A stretch of 64,000 bases of DNA from Streptomyces sp. P3 (GCF_003032475.1 NZ_CP028369.1:3968001-4032000), one strand, 5' to 3'; shown: positions 50,618 to 59,853, counted from the stretch's first letter. The notes: generated by a model from the letters alone, not told the origin. Numbers and translations are program-made.

Positions 50618-51307
50618 TCAGGAGGCGAGGGCGATGAGCCGGGCGGTCAGGTCGCCGAACGGGCCGTCGGCCGGCTCGCCGCCCAGCACGGGCCGCAGCA
50701 GCGTGCGCAGCTCGTCGTCGAAGGCGGCGCTGACGGCGGTGAGTGCCGCGAAGTCGTGCACGAGCTGGACCTCCAGCTCCTCGCGCGGGATGCGCCGCCC
50801 GTCCAGCCAGATCAGCGCGGTCGACTCGGCGAGCGAGATCCAGGAGCGGACGACCAGTTCCAGCCGCGGCGGCGGATCGGTCACGTCCAGATGCGACAGG
50901 ATCTGCTCGTAGGCGATCTGGCGGACGGAGTCGACGAGAGCGTTCGTGGTCGACGAGCCGACCGCCGGACCGCCGCGCATCAGCGCCGAGAAGCCGGGAC
51001 CGTGTGCGTCGACGAAGTCGAAGAACCGGTGCATCACGCGCAGCAGCCGGGCGCCGAGCGGTCCGTCGTGCGGCTCGGTGAACCGTGCCGCCAGATCTTC
51101 CGAAGCCCGCTTCAACGCGGCCTCGTACAGGCTGAGTTTGCCGGGGAAGTAGTGGTAGACGAGGGGCCGGGAGATACCCGCGGCCGCGGCTATCTCGTCG
51201 ATGGAGACATCGTCGGGCGAGCGCTGGGCGAACAGGTCGAGGGCGACGCCGATCAGCTGCTGCCGACGCTCCTCGACGCCCATTCTGCGACGGACCCCGG
51301 TAGTCAT
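50618..51307 (-). CDS. TetR-family transcriptional regulator
   Basis: A 229-residue regulator. The helix-turn-helix is VSIDEIAAAAGISRPLVYHY near residues 34-53, followed by FPGKLSLYEAAL. The C-terminal ligand-binding domain is all-helical, with WISLAESTALIWLDGRRIPR as a marked segment. A possible operator, ATCCGG (51328-51333) with CCGGAT (51345-51350), lies just upstream. No obvious target gene is adjacent: one neighbour is CHMI-like, the other the sigma-like membrane protein. Confidence 0.88.
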   Translation of the reverse strand: MTTGVRRRMGVEERRQQLIGVALDLFAQRSPDDVSIDEIAAAAGISRPLVYHYFPGKLSLYEAALKRASEDLAARFTEPHDGPLGARLLRVMHRFFDFVDAHGPGFSALMRGGPAVGSSTTNALVDSVRQIAYEQILSHLDVTDPPPRLELVVRSWISLAESTALIWLDGRRIPREELEVQLVHDFAALTAVSAAFDDELRTLLRPVLGGEPADGPFGDLTARLIALAS

Positions 51308-51549
51308 GCGAACACCTTACCGATCGAATCCGGACTCCAACCGACCGGATCAGTGCACGCGTTCCGCTTGATCCCTCACACGCGCGGTCACTGCCTCCGC
51401 GCAGGTCCGGCACCACGCGCGCACGGCGGCCCCGGCACCCGGACCCGTAGACCCGGCACGCGCCCGTGCCCCCGGCACCCGGACCCGTCGACCCGGACCC
51501 GTTCGGTCAAAAGCGCCGACCTCGTCCGCGCGGTGCGGTGCAGCGCGGT

Positions 51550-53487
51550 TCAGCGCAGTCCGCTGATCGCGCGCCCGTCCTCGAGCCTGCCCTCCAGGCC
51601 GGCCCGGGCGCCCTGTTTCGCGGGCGCCGCCAGCAGATGTCCACTCCCGGACCCGCTCACCCCGCCCGTCGCCCGGATGGACGCCGTCTGCCGGTCGCCG
51701 GCCGCGAGCAGGTACCAGTGGTCGCCCTTCGACTTCCACAGCACCCCGGCCAGCACATGCGGGTCGCGCGGCCCGCACGCCGGCACGTCCCCCGCCTTCG
51801 CCACCGCGGCTCCGAAGATGCCGCCCGGGGTGTGGAACTGCGCCAGCACCCTGCTCCCGTCACCGCGCCAGGTCTCGGCGCGGGTGCACACCCAGGACGC
51901 CGATCCGCTCGCGTCCGGCAGCGGCTGCCGGGTGTACGCCCACGCGTTGACCGTCCGCACGCCCTGACCGCGCGCGTCCGCCAGCGAGCAGGCGAACGGC
52001 GCCCAGGTCCGCAGCGCCTGTGTGCCGGTCGCCTCCCGGGGCGCGGCCGGACGGCCTGCGGTCAGCCGGGCGGGGACGAGTTCGGCGAGGTCGCTGTAGA
52101 GGTGAACGCCCTGGGCGTCGGTCAGCAGCAGGACGTTCCACGTCGTGCAGGCCCCTGCCCGGGCGGCCGGGCTGGCCAGCGGCGAGGTGATCCCGTCGGT
52201 CAGGGCCAGATCCATCACTCCGGCGCCCGGCTTCGTCAGGTCCCGCTCGCCGGCCTTCGTGACCCAGGGGGCCGTCAGATAGCGGACATTGCCGTCGGCC
52301 CGGCCCAGCACCAGCGCGCTCGCGTCGGCGCCGGACGCGCCGTCGACCCGGGCGAAGTCGAGGGCCGCCCCGGCGGTGCCGTCCTTCGGCTCCGCGTAGC
52401 GGGCGATGCGCAGCCCGTCGTAGAAGATCGCCACGCGCGCGTTGTCCACCTCGCCCGCGTAGAGCAGCTGCGGTGGTCCCGCGGGGGCGCCGGAGGGGCT
52501 GTCCGGGGTGGACGAGACCTGGACGCTGCGGCCGGGCCGGGCCCAGACGGCGAGCGCGCGGCGCAGCAGGGCGTCGTCGCCGGTGAGGGGACCGCGCGCG
52601 GGCCACACCGAGAAGTCGGTGCGGGGAGAGGTCTTCCAGGCGGCGGGGGAGATCTTCACCAGCCGCCCGGGGTCGAGGGCGGCCTCGGCGGCCGGATTCT
52701 GCGCGTAGGCCGGGGCGGCCGCGCCGTCGGGTCCCCAGCCGTCGCCGGGCAGCGCGACCAGGGCGCCGCACACGGCGAGCGCGGCGACGGCGGCGAGGAC
52801 CGCCCTGCCGTGCTGGCGTCGGCGCATCAGGTCGGTGGGCCGGGCCTGCAGCGCGCAGGGATCGAACTCGGGGGAGCCGAGCAGCGGGAACTGGGCGGCC
52901 GGGACCTCGGCGGCCTCGCGCAGGGCCGCCGTCACGTCCTCCGCGTGGACGCCGGACCCGGTCAGCACCTCGCGGACGTCGCCGTCGGGCAGCCTCTCCA
53001 GCCCGCGCAGGGCGCAGGCGGCGCGGGCCGGCCCGGACAGGTCGGCGAGCCGCTGGTCGAGGGCGAACTCGTCGGCGCCTCCGGAACGGGGGAAGAGGCG
53101 CAGACCCCACACCTGGGGCAGCAGCGGCGGCAGTTGCGCCCGCTTCGGCCACGTCAGCAGCCTCGTCGGCGCCCCCGCCTCCAGCGCGGAACGGACCACC
53201 TGGAGCCGCACGTAGGCGTACCCCGGGTCGCCGTCGCGGCCGGCGGACTGGGCGGGGACGACGGGAGCCGAGGCGCGGCGTCGCGGCAGGGCGCGCTGGA
53301 CGAGGGCGTGGGCGGTCAGGACGCGCCGGCCGCGGCCGAACGTGGGCGGCAGCACCAGATAGGCGAGCCGGACGAGACGCGGATAGTGCTCGACGAGGGC
53401 GGCCTCGGCCTGCTCGACGTCGACGGCCCGGCCGACGGAGGACCGGGGGGCGGGGCGGGGGGCGACATCTCGTGACTGCACGTCCAC
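51550..53487 (-). CDS. Membrane protein with degenerate sigma-factor-like N-terminus and large extracytoplasmic domain
   Basis: A 645-residue protein from GTG 53487. Residues about 20-75 (VEQAEAALVEHYPRLVRLAY) resemble ECF sigma region 2, and residues about 145-195 (LSGPARAACALRGLERLPDG, then a short helical segment) resemble region 4, but both lack clear DNA-binding hallmarks. One transmembrane helix follows at about 228-248 (AVLAAVAALAVCGALVALPG). The remaining 390 residues are outside the membrane, with repeated beta-like segments and several Cys. I do not recognise the outer domain. It could be a one-protein signal system or a decayed sigma factor; both are inference. Confidence 0.7.
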   Translation of the reverse strand: MDVQSRDVAPRPAPRSSVGRAVDVEQAEAALVEHYPRLVRLAYLVLPPTFGRGRRVLTAHALVQRALPRRRASAPVVPAQSAGRDGDPGYAYVRLQVVRSALEAGAPTRLLTWPKRAQLPPLLPQVWGLRLFPRSGGADEFALDQRLADLSGPARAACALRGLERLPDGDVREVLTGSGVHAEDVTAALREAAEVPAAQFPLLGSPEFDPCALQARPTDLMRRRQHGRAVLAAVAALAVCGALVALPGDGWGPDGAAAPAYAQNPAAEAALDPGRLVKISPAAWKTSPRTDFSVWPARGPLTGDDALLRRALAVWARPGRSVQVSSTPDSPSGAPAGPPQLLYAGEVDNARVAIFYDGLRIARYAEPKDGTAGAALDFARVDGASGADASALVLGRADGNVRYLTAPWVTKAGERDLTKPGAGVMDLALTDGITSPLASPAARAGACTTWNVLLLTDAQGVHLYSDLAELVPARLTAGRPAAPREATGTQALRTWAPFACSLADARGQGVRTVNAWAYTRQPLPDASGSASWVCTRAETWRGDGSRVLAQFHTPGGIFGAAVAKAGDVPACGPRDPHVLAGVLWKSKGDHWYLLAAGDRQTASIRATGGVSGSGSGHLLAAPAKQGARAGLEGRLEDGRAISGLR

Positions 53488-53614
53488 CAGAACGAGCGAG
53501 CCCGGGGATGGTCACCCCTGTGGAGCAGCGGCCGCGGACGGGACGCACCGGGTATTTTGAGCGTGCCGGGCACGGGAGCCGTATCCAGAGCGAGGCTCTT
53601 GCAGGGAGGAACAG

Positions 53615-54043
53615 ATGAAGGTGACCCGACCGATGCTCGCCGCGGCGGCCGCGACGGCGGCGCTGCTGCTGGCGGGATGCGCGTCCGGCGACAAGGAGGC
53701 CGCCGTTCCGACGACGGCGACCGGCAGCCTGGAGCACATCGCCGCCGAGGTGAAGTGCACCCCGGACATGCAGACCGACGCGGACGAGATCCGCCAGGCC
53801 GTCTGCAAGAACGCCGACGGCAAGTTCATCCTGGCGACCTTCGCCACCGACCGCGGACAGCGCGAGTGGATCAACTCGGCGAAGGACTACGGCGGTCACT
53901 ACCTCGTCGGCCGCAAGTGGGTGGCCGTGGGGGAGACCAGCACGGTGACGGCGCTGCGCACCACGCTCGGCGGTGACATCGAGGAGGGCACCGACCACGG
54001 CGCGCACAAGGAGTCCGGCGGCGCCACCCACTCCAGCCACTGA
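53615..54043 (+). CDS. Small lipoprotein of unknown function
   Basis: A 142-residue protein with AGGGAGGA as ribosome site. The signal peptide ends in a good lipobox, LLLAGCASGDKE (Cys22). The mature part has two Cys (EVKCTPDM and AVCKNADG) that could form a disulphide, and a His-rich tail (TDHGAHKESGGATHSSH). No family recognised. It is divergent from the sigma-like membrane protein (127 bp between starts), and may be functionally linked to its outer domain. Confidence 0.75.
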   Translation: MKVTRPMLAAAAATAALLLAGCASGDKEAAVPTTATGSLEHIAAEVKCTPDMQTDADEIRQAVCKNADGKFILATFATDRGQREWINSAKDYGGHYLVGRKWVAVGETSTVTALRTTLGGDIEEGTDHGAHKESGGATHSSH

Positions 54044-54054
54044 CATCCTCCCCG

Positions 54055-54130
54055 GGACGCAGGACGCAGGACGCAGGACGCAGGACGCAGGACGCAGGAC
54101 GCAGGACGCAGGACGCAGGACGCAGGACAC
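54055..54130. repeat. Ten perfect copies of a 7-bp tandem repeat
   Basis: GGACGCA is repeated ten times without a mismatch from 54055 to 54124, then decays (GGACACG). Since 7 is not a multiple of 3, it would disrupt any reading frame by copy change; it begins 12 bp after the lipoprotein stop, so it is non-coding. It precedes a strong bidirectional terminator. Confidence 0.92.
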
Positions 54131-54145
54131 GCAAGACGGCAAGCG

Positions 54146-54193
54146 GCATACGAAAACCGGCGGTGGGATCTCCCACCGCCGGTTCTCGTATGC
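54146..54193. terminator. Long bidirectional hairpin terminator
   Basis: GCATACGAAAACCGGCGGTG (54146-54165, extended to 54168) pairs with the complementary arm 54171-54193 almost perfectly (one mismatch), with a 2-base centre. It separates the lipoprotein gene and repeat array from the convergent DUF1996 gene and can terminate both. Confidence 0.88.
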
Positions 54194-54211
54194 GTACCTG
54201 CTAGGCCGGTG

Positions 54212-55810
54212 TCACTGGCACTGCTGGCCCTTGTTGACGCAGTTCGCGATCTTGTTGTTCAGCTGCGCGTTCATCACGTTGATGAAGTCGTCGTGGTCGG
54301 TGGACGGCTTGTGGAGCTGCTCCGGGAAGCCGTCGACCGCGTAGGCGTTCTTGACCTGGCCGTTCTGGATGACCGGGGTGGGAACGGCGTACACGAGTCG
54401 CATGGTCAGCTGCGGGATCGCCTTGAAGCCGTTCTGGCAGTTGCCGTTGCCGTCGGCGAAGGCGACGTGCGTGCGGTGGTTGGCCGAGTCGATGTTCTTG
54501 CCGTCCCAGCAGCTCTGGAAGGCGAACGTGCGGACCACGTTGCTGCCCTGGGGGCAGATCGGGTACTGCTCGGTCAGCTGGACCTTGTTCTCGAAGCCGG
54601 TGCAGCTCCAGTGCGCGTTGGCGTTGGCCAGACCGTTCGTGGTGGTCTTGGCGTCACCGGTGATGATGCGCAGGAACTGCGGCATCGCGACGACCTTGGC
54701 CTTCGGGCTGCCGACGAACTTGATCTCCGCCTGCTTGGCCTTCAGGACCTTGCCGACGTTGCCTTCCTTGCCACCGCCGTCACGGTTCTGGTCGAACTCC
54801 TTCGTGCCGTCCTGGACACGCAGCACCGGCCAGTAGTAGGACGACTTGTCCTGCTGGTTCTGGCAGGAGGTCTGGGCGGCCGCGAACGTGTTGTTGTTGG
54901 CGAAGGCGTCGTTCGACTGGTTGCCGACGTAGTCGTGCAGGTGGTGCGCGCCGTTGGTCACGCCGGGCGCCACGATGACGTTGTCGGTGTTGAACTTGTT
55001 GTTGGCATTGACGCCGCACCGGGTGGTGAACGTACCGGTCGAGGCCTGGCCGTTCTTGCGGGGCTTGGCCTTGACGTTCGCCTGGACCTTCGTGATGTCG
55101 ACGAAGTCCGACGCCACGGGGCCGTTGCCGGCCTGGCCGCCGTTGCCGCCCTGCTGGCCGCCGTTCTGCTGACCGCCGTTGTTGTTCTGACCGCCGTTGT
55201 TCTGCTGGCCGCCGTTGTTGTTGTTCTGACCGCCGTTGTTCTGCTGGCCGCCGTTCTGCTGGCCGCCGTTCTGCTGACCGCCGTTGTTCTGGCCGCCGTT
55301 GTTCTGCCCGCCCTGGCCCGCGTTGGTGTTGTTCGCCGCCTGCGTGGTGCACGCGGCGAGCTGGCTCAGCGAGTTGTCGAACTGGCCGCCGGAGCGCTGG
55401 ATGTTGATGCGGATCCGGTCGATCGTGGCGGCCCGCTTCTCCTTGAGGGGACCGACGATCGCGTTCTGGACGAAGCCGGCGTCGCCTGCCTGGGCCTGAC
55501 GCGTCGACGCGAGCCGGGTGTAGGCCTCGGTGATCTGCTTGTCGAGGTTGGCCAGCTCGTTCGCGACGCCCTGCTTGGCCCCGTTGGGCACGCTCGTCAG
55601 CTTCTGCCCCACATCCGGGCAGGAGATCGTGGCGACCTGTGCTGCCGCGTTGGCGGCCTTGGTCTGGTTCTGACCCGAGTTGTTCGATTCGTGCGCCGAA
55701 GCGTAGAAGTTCGCCCAGATCAGCCCGCCCCCGCCGAGCGCTAGGGCCGCCGATGCGGCCACGGCCTTCGTGGCCATCGACGAACGGCGTTTACGTGTAT
55801 TGCGTCCCAT
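54212..55810 (-). CDS. Secreted DUF1996 protein with Asn/Gln/Gly repeat linker
   Basis: A 532-residue protein. A basic start (RNTRKRRSS) and hydrophobic segment (residues 17-32) form a signal or anchor. Residues 60-155 are helical and bounded by Cys (TISCPDV and LAACTTQ). Residues about 165-228 are a [13 protein letters not shown] low-complexity linker. The C-terminal 300 residues are DUF1996, with [19 protein letters not shown] (His-His-x-His) and [20 protein letters not shown] as conserved sites. The family is extracellular and of unknown, possibly carbohydrate-related, role. GAGGAG precedes ATG 55810. Confidence 0.86.
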   Translation of the reverse strand: MGRNTRKRRSSMATKAVAASAALALGGGGLIWANFYASAHESNNSGQNQTKAANAAAQVATISCPDVGQKLTSVPNGAKQGVANELANLDKQITEAYTRLASTRQAQAGDAGFVQNAIVGPLKEKRAATIDRIRINIQRSGGQFDNSLSQLAACTTQAANNTNAGQGGQNNGGQNNGGQQNGGQQNGGQQNNGGQNNNNGGQQNNGGQNNNGGQQNGGQQGGNGGQAGNGPVASDFVDITKVQANVKAKPRKNGQASTGTFTTRCGVNANNKFNTDNVIVAPGVTNGAHHLHDYVGNQSNDAFANNNTFAAAQTSCQNQQDKSSYYWPVLRVQDGTKEFDQNRDGGGKEGNVGKVLKAKQAEIKFVGSPKAKVVAMPQFLRIITGDAKTTTNGLANANAHWSCTGFENKVQLTEQYPICPQGSNVVRTFAFQSCWDGKNIDSANHRTHVAFADGNGNCQNGFKAIPQLTMRLVYAVPTPVIQNGQVKNAYAVDGFPEQLHKPSTDHDDFINVMNAQLNNKIANCVNKGQQCQ

Positions 55811-55987
55811 GGAACTCCTCTGACTTCCTTGCGGGGCAGCATCGAGGCGCCCGACAGGAGTGAAGCTGAAGCTGCCCCCTCCTTTACGCACGACGCCTCA
55901 CAGGTGTTCAGCCCGCTCAGAAATTGATGAGAGACCCGTACGGCGAAACAACCCCAAAACCACCGCGCGACCCAGCAGTTGGCACCC

Positions 55988-56644
55988 TCAGCGACTCCGG
56001 TCCAGATAGGCCAGCACCGCCAGTACCCTGCGGTTGTCGTCGTCGGAGACCTCCAGGCCCAGCTTCACGAAGATGTTCGCGGTGTGCTTGGCGACGGCCC
56101 GCTCGGTCACGACCAGTTTGCCGGCGATCGCCGCGTTCGACCGCCCCTGCGCCATCAGTTCCATAACCTCCCGTTCGCGCGGAGTGAGCCGGTCCACCGG
56201 ACCCTGCCCGTCGTTCGCGCGCCGGGCCAGCAACTGCTGGATCACCTGGGGGTCCATCGCCGTCCCGCCGGCCGCCACCCGCCGTACGGAGTCCACGAAC
56301 TGCTCCGCGTCGAACACCCGGTCCTTCAGCAGATAGCCGACGCCGCCGCTGCCGTCCGCGAGCAGTTCACGCGCGTACAGCTGCTCGACGTGCTGGGAGA
56401 GGACGAGGACCGGCAGCCCGGGCTTGTCCCGGCGGGCCCGGAGCGCGCACTGCAGGCCCTCGTCCGTGTGCGTGGGCGGGAGCCGGACGTCGACCACCGC
56501 GACGTCCGGCTCCAGTTCGGCGAGGGCCCGCTCCAGCTCGGGTCCGGTCTCGACGGCGGCGGCGATCTCGAAGTCGTAGGCCTCCAGCAGCCGGACGAGA
56601 CCGTCCCGCAGCAGGAAGAGGTCCTCGGCTAGGACAACACGCAA
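55988..56644 (-). CDS. LuxR/NarL-family response regulator
   Basis: A 218-residue regulator. The receiver domain has the acidic pocket (VVLAEDLFLLRDG), the phospho-acceptor Asp in PDVAVVDVRLPP near 53, and Lys in YLLKDRV near 105. The DNA-binding domain is LTPREREVMELMAQGRSNAA near 152, then VTERAVAKHTANIFVKLGL. It starts at a rare TTG (56644), supported by GGAGA 5-6 nt upstream, and overlaps the histidine kinase gene by 16 bp, so expression is coupled. Confidence 0.92.
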   Translation of the reverse strand: MRVVLAEDLFLLRDGLVRLLEAYDFEIAAAVETGPELERALAELEPDVAVVDVRLPPTHTDEGLQCALRARRDKPGLPVLVLSQHVEQLYARELLADGSGGVGYLLKDRVFDAEQFVDSVRRVAAGGTAMDPQVIQQLLARRANDGQGPVDRLTPREREVMELMAQGRSNAAIAGKLVVTERAVAKHTANIFVKLGLEVSDDDNRRVLAVLAYLDRSR

Positions 56645-57915
56645 GGAATCTCCATGGTCACCATGGTGGGACCGCCGGCAGGGGAGCTGACGGCCAGGAC
56701 GCCGTCGAATGTACCCAGTCGCCGTTCGAGTCCGGCCAGCCCCGTGCCCGCCCCGATCGCCGCGCCGCCCTTGCCGTTGTCGGTGACGGAGATCCGCAGA
56801 CAGCCCTCCGAGTGACGCAGGTCGACCCAGATCCGGTCGGCTCCGGAGTGCTTGACCGCGTTGGTGAGCGCCTCGCTCACCGCGAAGTAGGCCGCCGACT
56901 CCACCGGCGCCTCGGCCCGGCCCGCGAGCTCCACGTCGACCTCCGTCGCGACCGGCAGCCGTAGTGCCAACGCCCGTACGGCGTCGCCCAGTCCGCGTTC
57001 GGCGAGCACCGGCGGGTGGATGCCGCGGACCAGGTCGCGGAGTTCACAGAGGGCCTCGGCGGACGACCGGCGTGCCTGCGCGAGCAGTTCCTTGGCCTTC
57101 TCGGGGTTCTTGTCGACGAGCATCTCGACGGTGCCGAGGTCCATGCCGACCGCCACCAGCCGGGCCTGGGCGCCGTCGTGCAGATCCCGCTCGATGCGCC
57201 GCAGCTCGGCGGCGGAGGTGTCCACGGCGTCCCGTCGGGTCTCGGTCAACACCCGGACGCGTTCGGTCAGTTCGGCCTGGCTGGGGGAGAGCATCACCTT
57301 GGTGAGGCGGAAGTGGGCCTGGAAGGCGCCCACGGCGTACCGGTGCGCGACGACGAGGACGACGGCGGCCAGCGCGGCCGCGGCGAACGCCGTCGTCTGC
57401 CCGCTGACCGGCACGAAGCCGTACCAGTACGGTCCGTACGCGCCGTAGGGTCCGCCCGTCATCGTCCGCCACAGCCCCAGCGGCAGCGCGAACCCCTCCA
57501 GCGGATAGAGGACGAGGACGGCGGGCGCCAGCGCGGTGACGAAACCGGCCGTCATGTCGACCGGCAGCCATCGCAGGTCCCGCCAGGTCGCGGGGTCCCG
57601 CAGCAGGGCGAAGGTGCGCGTCCACGGGTTCGCGGCCTCGGGCGCCGGCCGGTACGCCGACGCGATGCTCACCCCGCCCCACCGCTCCGAGAGCGTCCGT
57701 CGCCGGTCGGCGAAGGCGCGCACGCCCTTCACCACGTACGGCGTGGTGACGAGGCCGACCCCGATCGGTATGAGCGCCATGGACACGAGGGAGAGGCAGA
57801 AGCCCAGGATGCTCAGCGGCAGCGACACCACGGCCAGCAGGAGCCCCCGCCCGGCGGCGAGCACCATCCCCCGTGCCCTCGACCCGACGTCGCCGCTCTT
57901 CGTGTGGGTGTTCAT
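56629..57915 (-). CDS. Sensor histidine kinase (HisKA_3 type), partner of the response regulator
   Basis: A 428-residue membrane kinase. An N-terminal sensor region with four hydrophobic segments (about 20-65, 125-150, 170-190) resembles the streptomycete putative-sensor domain. The phosphorylation His is in IERDLHDGAQARLVAVGMDL near 245. The ATPase has the N box EALTNAVKHSGA near 345 and the G box VTDNGKGG near 378. The signal is unknown. It lies 51 bp after the epimerase gene on the same strand and is coupled to the response regulator. Confidence 0.92.
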   Translation of the reverse strand: MNTHTKSGDVGSRARGMVLAAGRGLLLAVVSLPLSILGFCLSLVSMALIPIGVGLVTTPYVVKGVRAFADRRRTLSERWGGVSIASAYRPAPEAANPWTRTFALLRDPATWRDLRWLPVDMTAGFVTALAPAVLVLYPLEGFALPLGLWRTMTGGPYGAYGPYWYGFVPVSGQTTAFAAAALAAVVLVVAHRYAVGAFQAHFRLTKVMLSPSQAELTERVRVLTETRRDAVDTSAAELRRIERDLHDGAQARLVAVGMDLGTVEMLVDKNPEKAKELLAQARRSSAEALCELRDLVRGIHPPVLAERGLGDAVRALALRLPVATEVDVELAGRAEAPVESAAYFAVSEALTNAVKHSGADRIWVDLRHSEGCLRISVTDNGKGGAAIGAGTGLAGLERRLGTFDGVLAVSSPAGGPTMVTMEIPCVLS

Positions 57916-57966
57916 GCCGTCAGTCTGGCCGAGCCGGGAGCGCGGGTCACTGGCCGAAGCCCCCGG

Positions 57967-59004
57967 TCAGAGGGTGGTGTCAGGTACACCCGCTGTGTCC
58001 GCCGGGCCGCTCGTCGCCGCGAGGACCTTCGCCTCCAGCTCCGGGTCGAGGCCCTTGCGGGTCCGGTCCGGACGCTGGGGCGCGACGCCGCCGATCGACG
58101 TCAGCCAGCTCCAGGTGTCGGCGACGGTCTCCTCCACGGGACGGCAGGTCAGTCCCGCCGCCACCGCCCGGGAGACGTCGGCCGCGTGCAGGGCGTCGTG
58201 CATGTCGGTGCCCGGCGGCACCCACACGGGCAGCTCGGTCCACGGCTCGATGCCGGCGTCGAGGACGATCTCCGGGGCCGTCCACCGGAGTTCGGCAGCC
58301 GAGCCGGTGGCCCGTACGCACGCCCGCAGCAGCTCGCCCATCGTGGCGTGGCCCTGCGGGCTCATCAGGTTGTACGGCCCGCTCAGCTCCTGCTCGACCG
58401 CGCCGAGGATCCATTCGGCGAGGTCGCGGACGTCGACGTACTGCAGCGGCAGGTCGTGCGGTCCGGGTGCGAGGACCGGGCCGCCGCGGGCGATCCGGGT
58501 CAGCCACCAGGGCAGCCGTCCGACGTTCTCGTGCGGGCCGAGGATCAGTCCGGCCCGTACGAGGACGGAGGCGTCCGCGCCGAAGGCGTCGAGGACCGCC
58601 AGCTCGCCGCCGCACTTGTCCTTCGTGTACTCGCTCTGTTCGGCGTCGGGCGCCGCCCCCTGCACGAGGGGAGCGTCCTCGGCGTACCCGGCGGGCGGGG
58701 CCCAGGCGTACACCGAACAGCTCGACACGTACACGTACCGCCGGGCGCGGCCCCGCAGCAGCCGTGCCGTCTCGTGCACCGCGCGGGGCGCCGCCGACCA
58801 CGTGTCGACGACGGCGTCCCAGTCGCCGTCGGCCAGGGCGGCGAGGCCCCCGGGCGCGGTCCGGTCGCCGGTCAGCGACCGGGTGCCGGGAACGGGCGCC
58901 TGCCGTCCCCGGTTGAGGACCGTCACCTCCCAGCCGCGTCCGAGGGCCGCCTCGACGACGGCCCGCCCCGCGAACTCCGTTCCACCCAGCACCAGAAGTC
59001 TCAT
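57967..59004 (-). CDS. NAD-dependent epimerase/reductase (extended SDR-like)
   Basis: A 345-residue protein. The Rossmann motif LLVLGGTEFAGRAVVEAAL is at residues 3-21. YVYVSSCSVYAW near 92 carries the catalytic Ser region, and the YxxxK active site appears as SEYTKDKCGGE near 125. GLILGPHENVGRLPWWLTRI and YVDVRDLAEWIL are family segments. It resembles isoflavone-reductase-like or chloroplast-RNA-binding-like SDRs of streptomycetes; the substrate is unknown. It may be cotranscribed with the two-component system downstream. Confidence 0.85.
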   Translation of the reverse strand: MRLLVLGGTEFAGRAVVEAALGRGWEVTVLNRGRQAPVPGTRSLTGDRTAPGGLAALADGDWDAVVDTWSAAPRAVHETARLLRGRARRYVYVSSCSVYAWAPPAGYAEDAPLVQGAAPDAEQSEYTKDKCGGELAVLDAFGADASVLVRAGLILGPHENVGRLPWWLTRIARGGPVLAPGPHDLPLQYVDVRDLAEWILGAVEQELSGPYNLMSPQGHATMGELLRACVRATGSAAELRWTAPEIVLDAGIEPWTELPVWVPPGTDMHDALHAADVSRAVAAGLTCRPVEETVADTWSWLTSIGGVAPQRPDRTRKGLDPELEAKVLAATSGPADTAGVPDTTL

Positions 59005-59070
59005 GCCGGTGACTGTGCCCGGTGCCCGCCCGGAACGGAACCGCGCTCTGCCGTGGGCAGAGGGAAGGGA

Positions 59071-59649
59071 TCAGCGGGCGGTCGGCGGGGTGTACTTGTA
59101 GCCGACGCGGCGCACCGTCTGGATCGACTGGCGGTACCGCGCGCCCAGCTTGCGGCGCAGCCGGGCGATGTGGACGTCGACCGTGCGGCCGTCGCCCACG
59201 TGGCCGTAGCCCCACACCGTGGTGACGAGCTGGTCGCGCGTGTGCACCCGCTCGGGGTGGGCGACGAGGTGGGCGAGCAGCTCGAACTCCAGGTAGGTGA
59301 GGTCGAGTCGCTGCCCGTCGACCGCGGCGGTGCGCTGTACGGGGTCGACGCGCACCAGCGGTTCGCCGGCCGTGCCGCCGTCGGCGTGGGCCAGGTCCGG
59401 CGCGGCCGCCGGCAGGAACGGCGGCTGCCGGTCGGCCGGGACGAGCACCAGGTAGCCGATCATGGCCGGCCGGCCGGGCAGGCTGGGCAGTGTGTGCTGC
59501 GGGGCGGGCAGCCAGGTGGCGTCCGGCGGCAGGAGGTCCGCGAGGTCCACCGTCTCGTCCCGGTCGACGGCGCGCAGCCGGTGCCGGGGGGAGCCGCCGG
59601 GGGCGGGGGCGAGGGAGGGAGCGGTGGAGAGGGAACGAGTGGTCGCCAT
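59071..59649 (-). CDS. Winged-helix (OmpR/PhoB-type) regulator lacking a receiver domain
   Basis: A 192-residue protein. The C-terminal 95 residues are an OmpR-type DNA-binding domain: LDLTYLEFELLAHLVAHPER near 117, DQLVTTVWGYGHVGDGRTVD, VHIARLRRKLG and VRRVGYKYTPP at the end. The N-terminal 95 residues contain no phosphorylatable receiver; instead they are Pro/Ala rich with a short strand-forming segment (MIGYLVLVPADRQPP). It may respond to a ligand or to cell concentration. A candidate short upstream ORF lies 81 bp before its start. Confidence 0.85.
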   Translation of the reverse strand: MATTRSLSTAPSLAPAPGGSPRHRLRAVDRDETVDLADLLPPDATWLPAPQHTLPSLPGRPAMIGYLVLVPADRQPPFLPAAAPDLAHADGGTAGEPLVRVDPVQRTAAVDGQRLDLTYLEFELLAHLVAHPERVHTRDQLVTTVWGYGHVGDGRTVDVHIARLRRKLGARYRQSIQTVRRVGYKYTPPTAR

Positions 59650-59730
59650 GAGAGGTCAGCTCTTTCGCGCGAAGAGTTCGTCGGAAGGGACGTACGTCGT
59701 GCGCGCTGGCCGAAGGCCGGGTGTACGGCT

Positions 59731-59853
59731 TTAGAGGGCCGGCGCGTTCGTCGCGCGGCAACACACCCGGTCGAAGTCGTGGTGCTGACGGGAGGGCCAG
59801 AAGGGCTCGAGGTCATGGCGACCCGTCGCGATGTGCTTCTGGAAGGTGGCCAT
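59731..59853 (-). CDS. Candidate 40-residue upstream ORF (leader peptide?)
   Basis: ATG 59853 opens MATFQKHIATGRHDLEPFWP and the ORF ends VCCRATNAPAL with TAA at 59731-59733. It has good codon bias at third positions for part of its length but no strong ribosome binding site (only AATGGG 3 nt upstream). The adjacent Cys-Cys-Arg near the C-terminus is reminiscent of short actinobacterial leader peptides that sense amino-acid supply. It could control the winged-helix gene downstream, or be an ordinary small protein or chance frame. Confidence 0.4.
   Translation of the reverse strand: MATFQKHIATGRHDLEPFWPSRQHHDFDRVCCRATNAPAL

Noticed and set aside
54055..54130. Possible CRISPR array
   Set aside because: The unit is 7 bp with no spacers and there are no cas genes. 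It is a simple tandem repeat.
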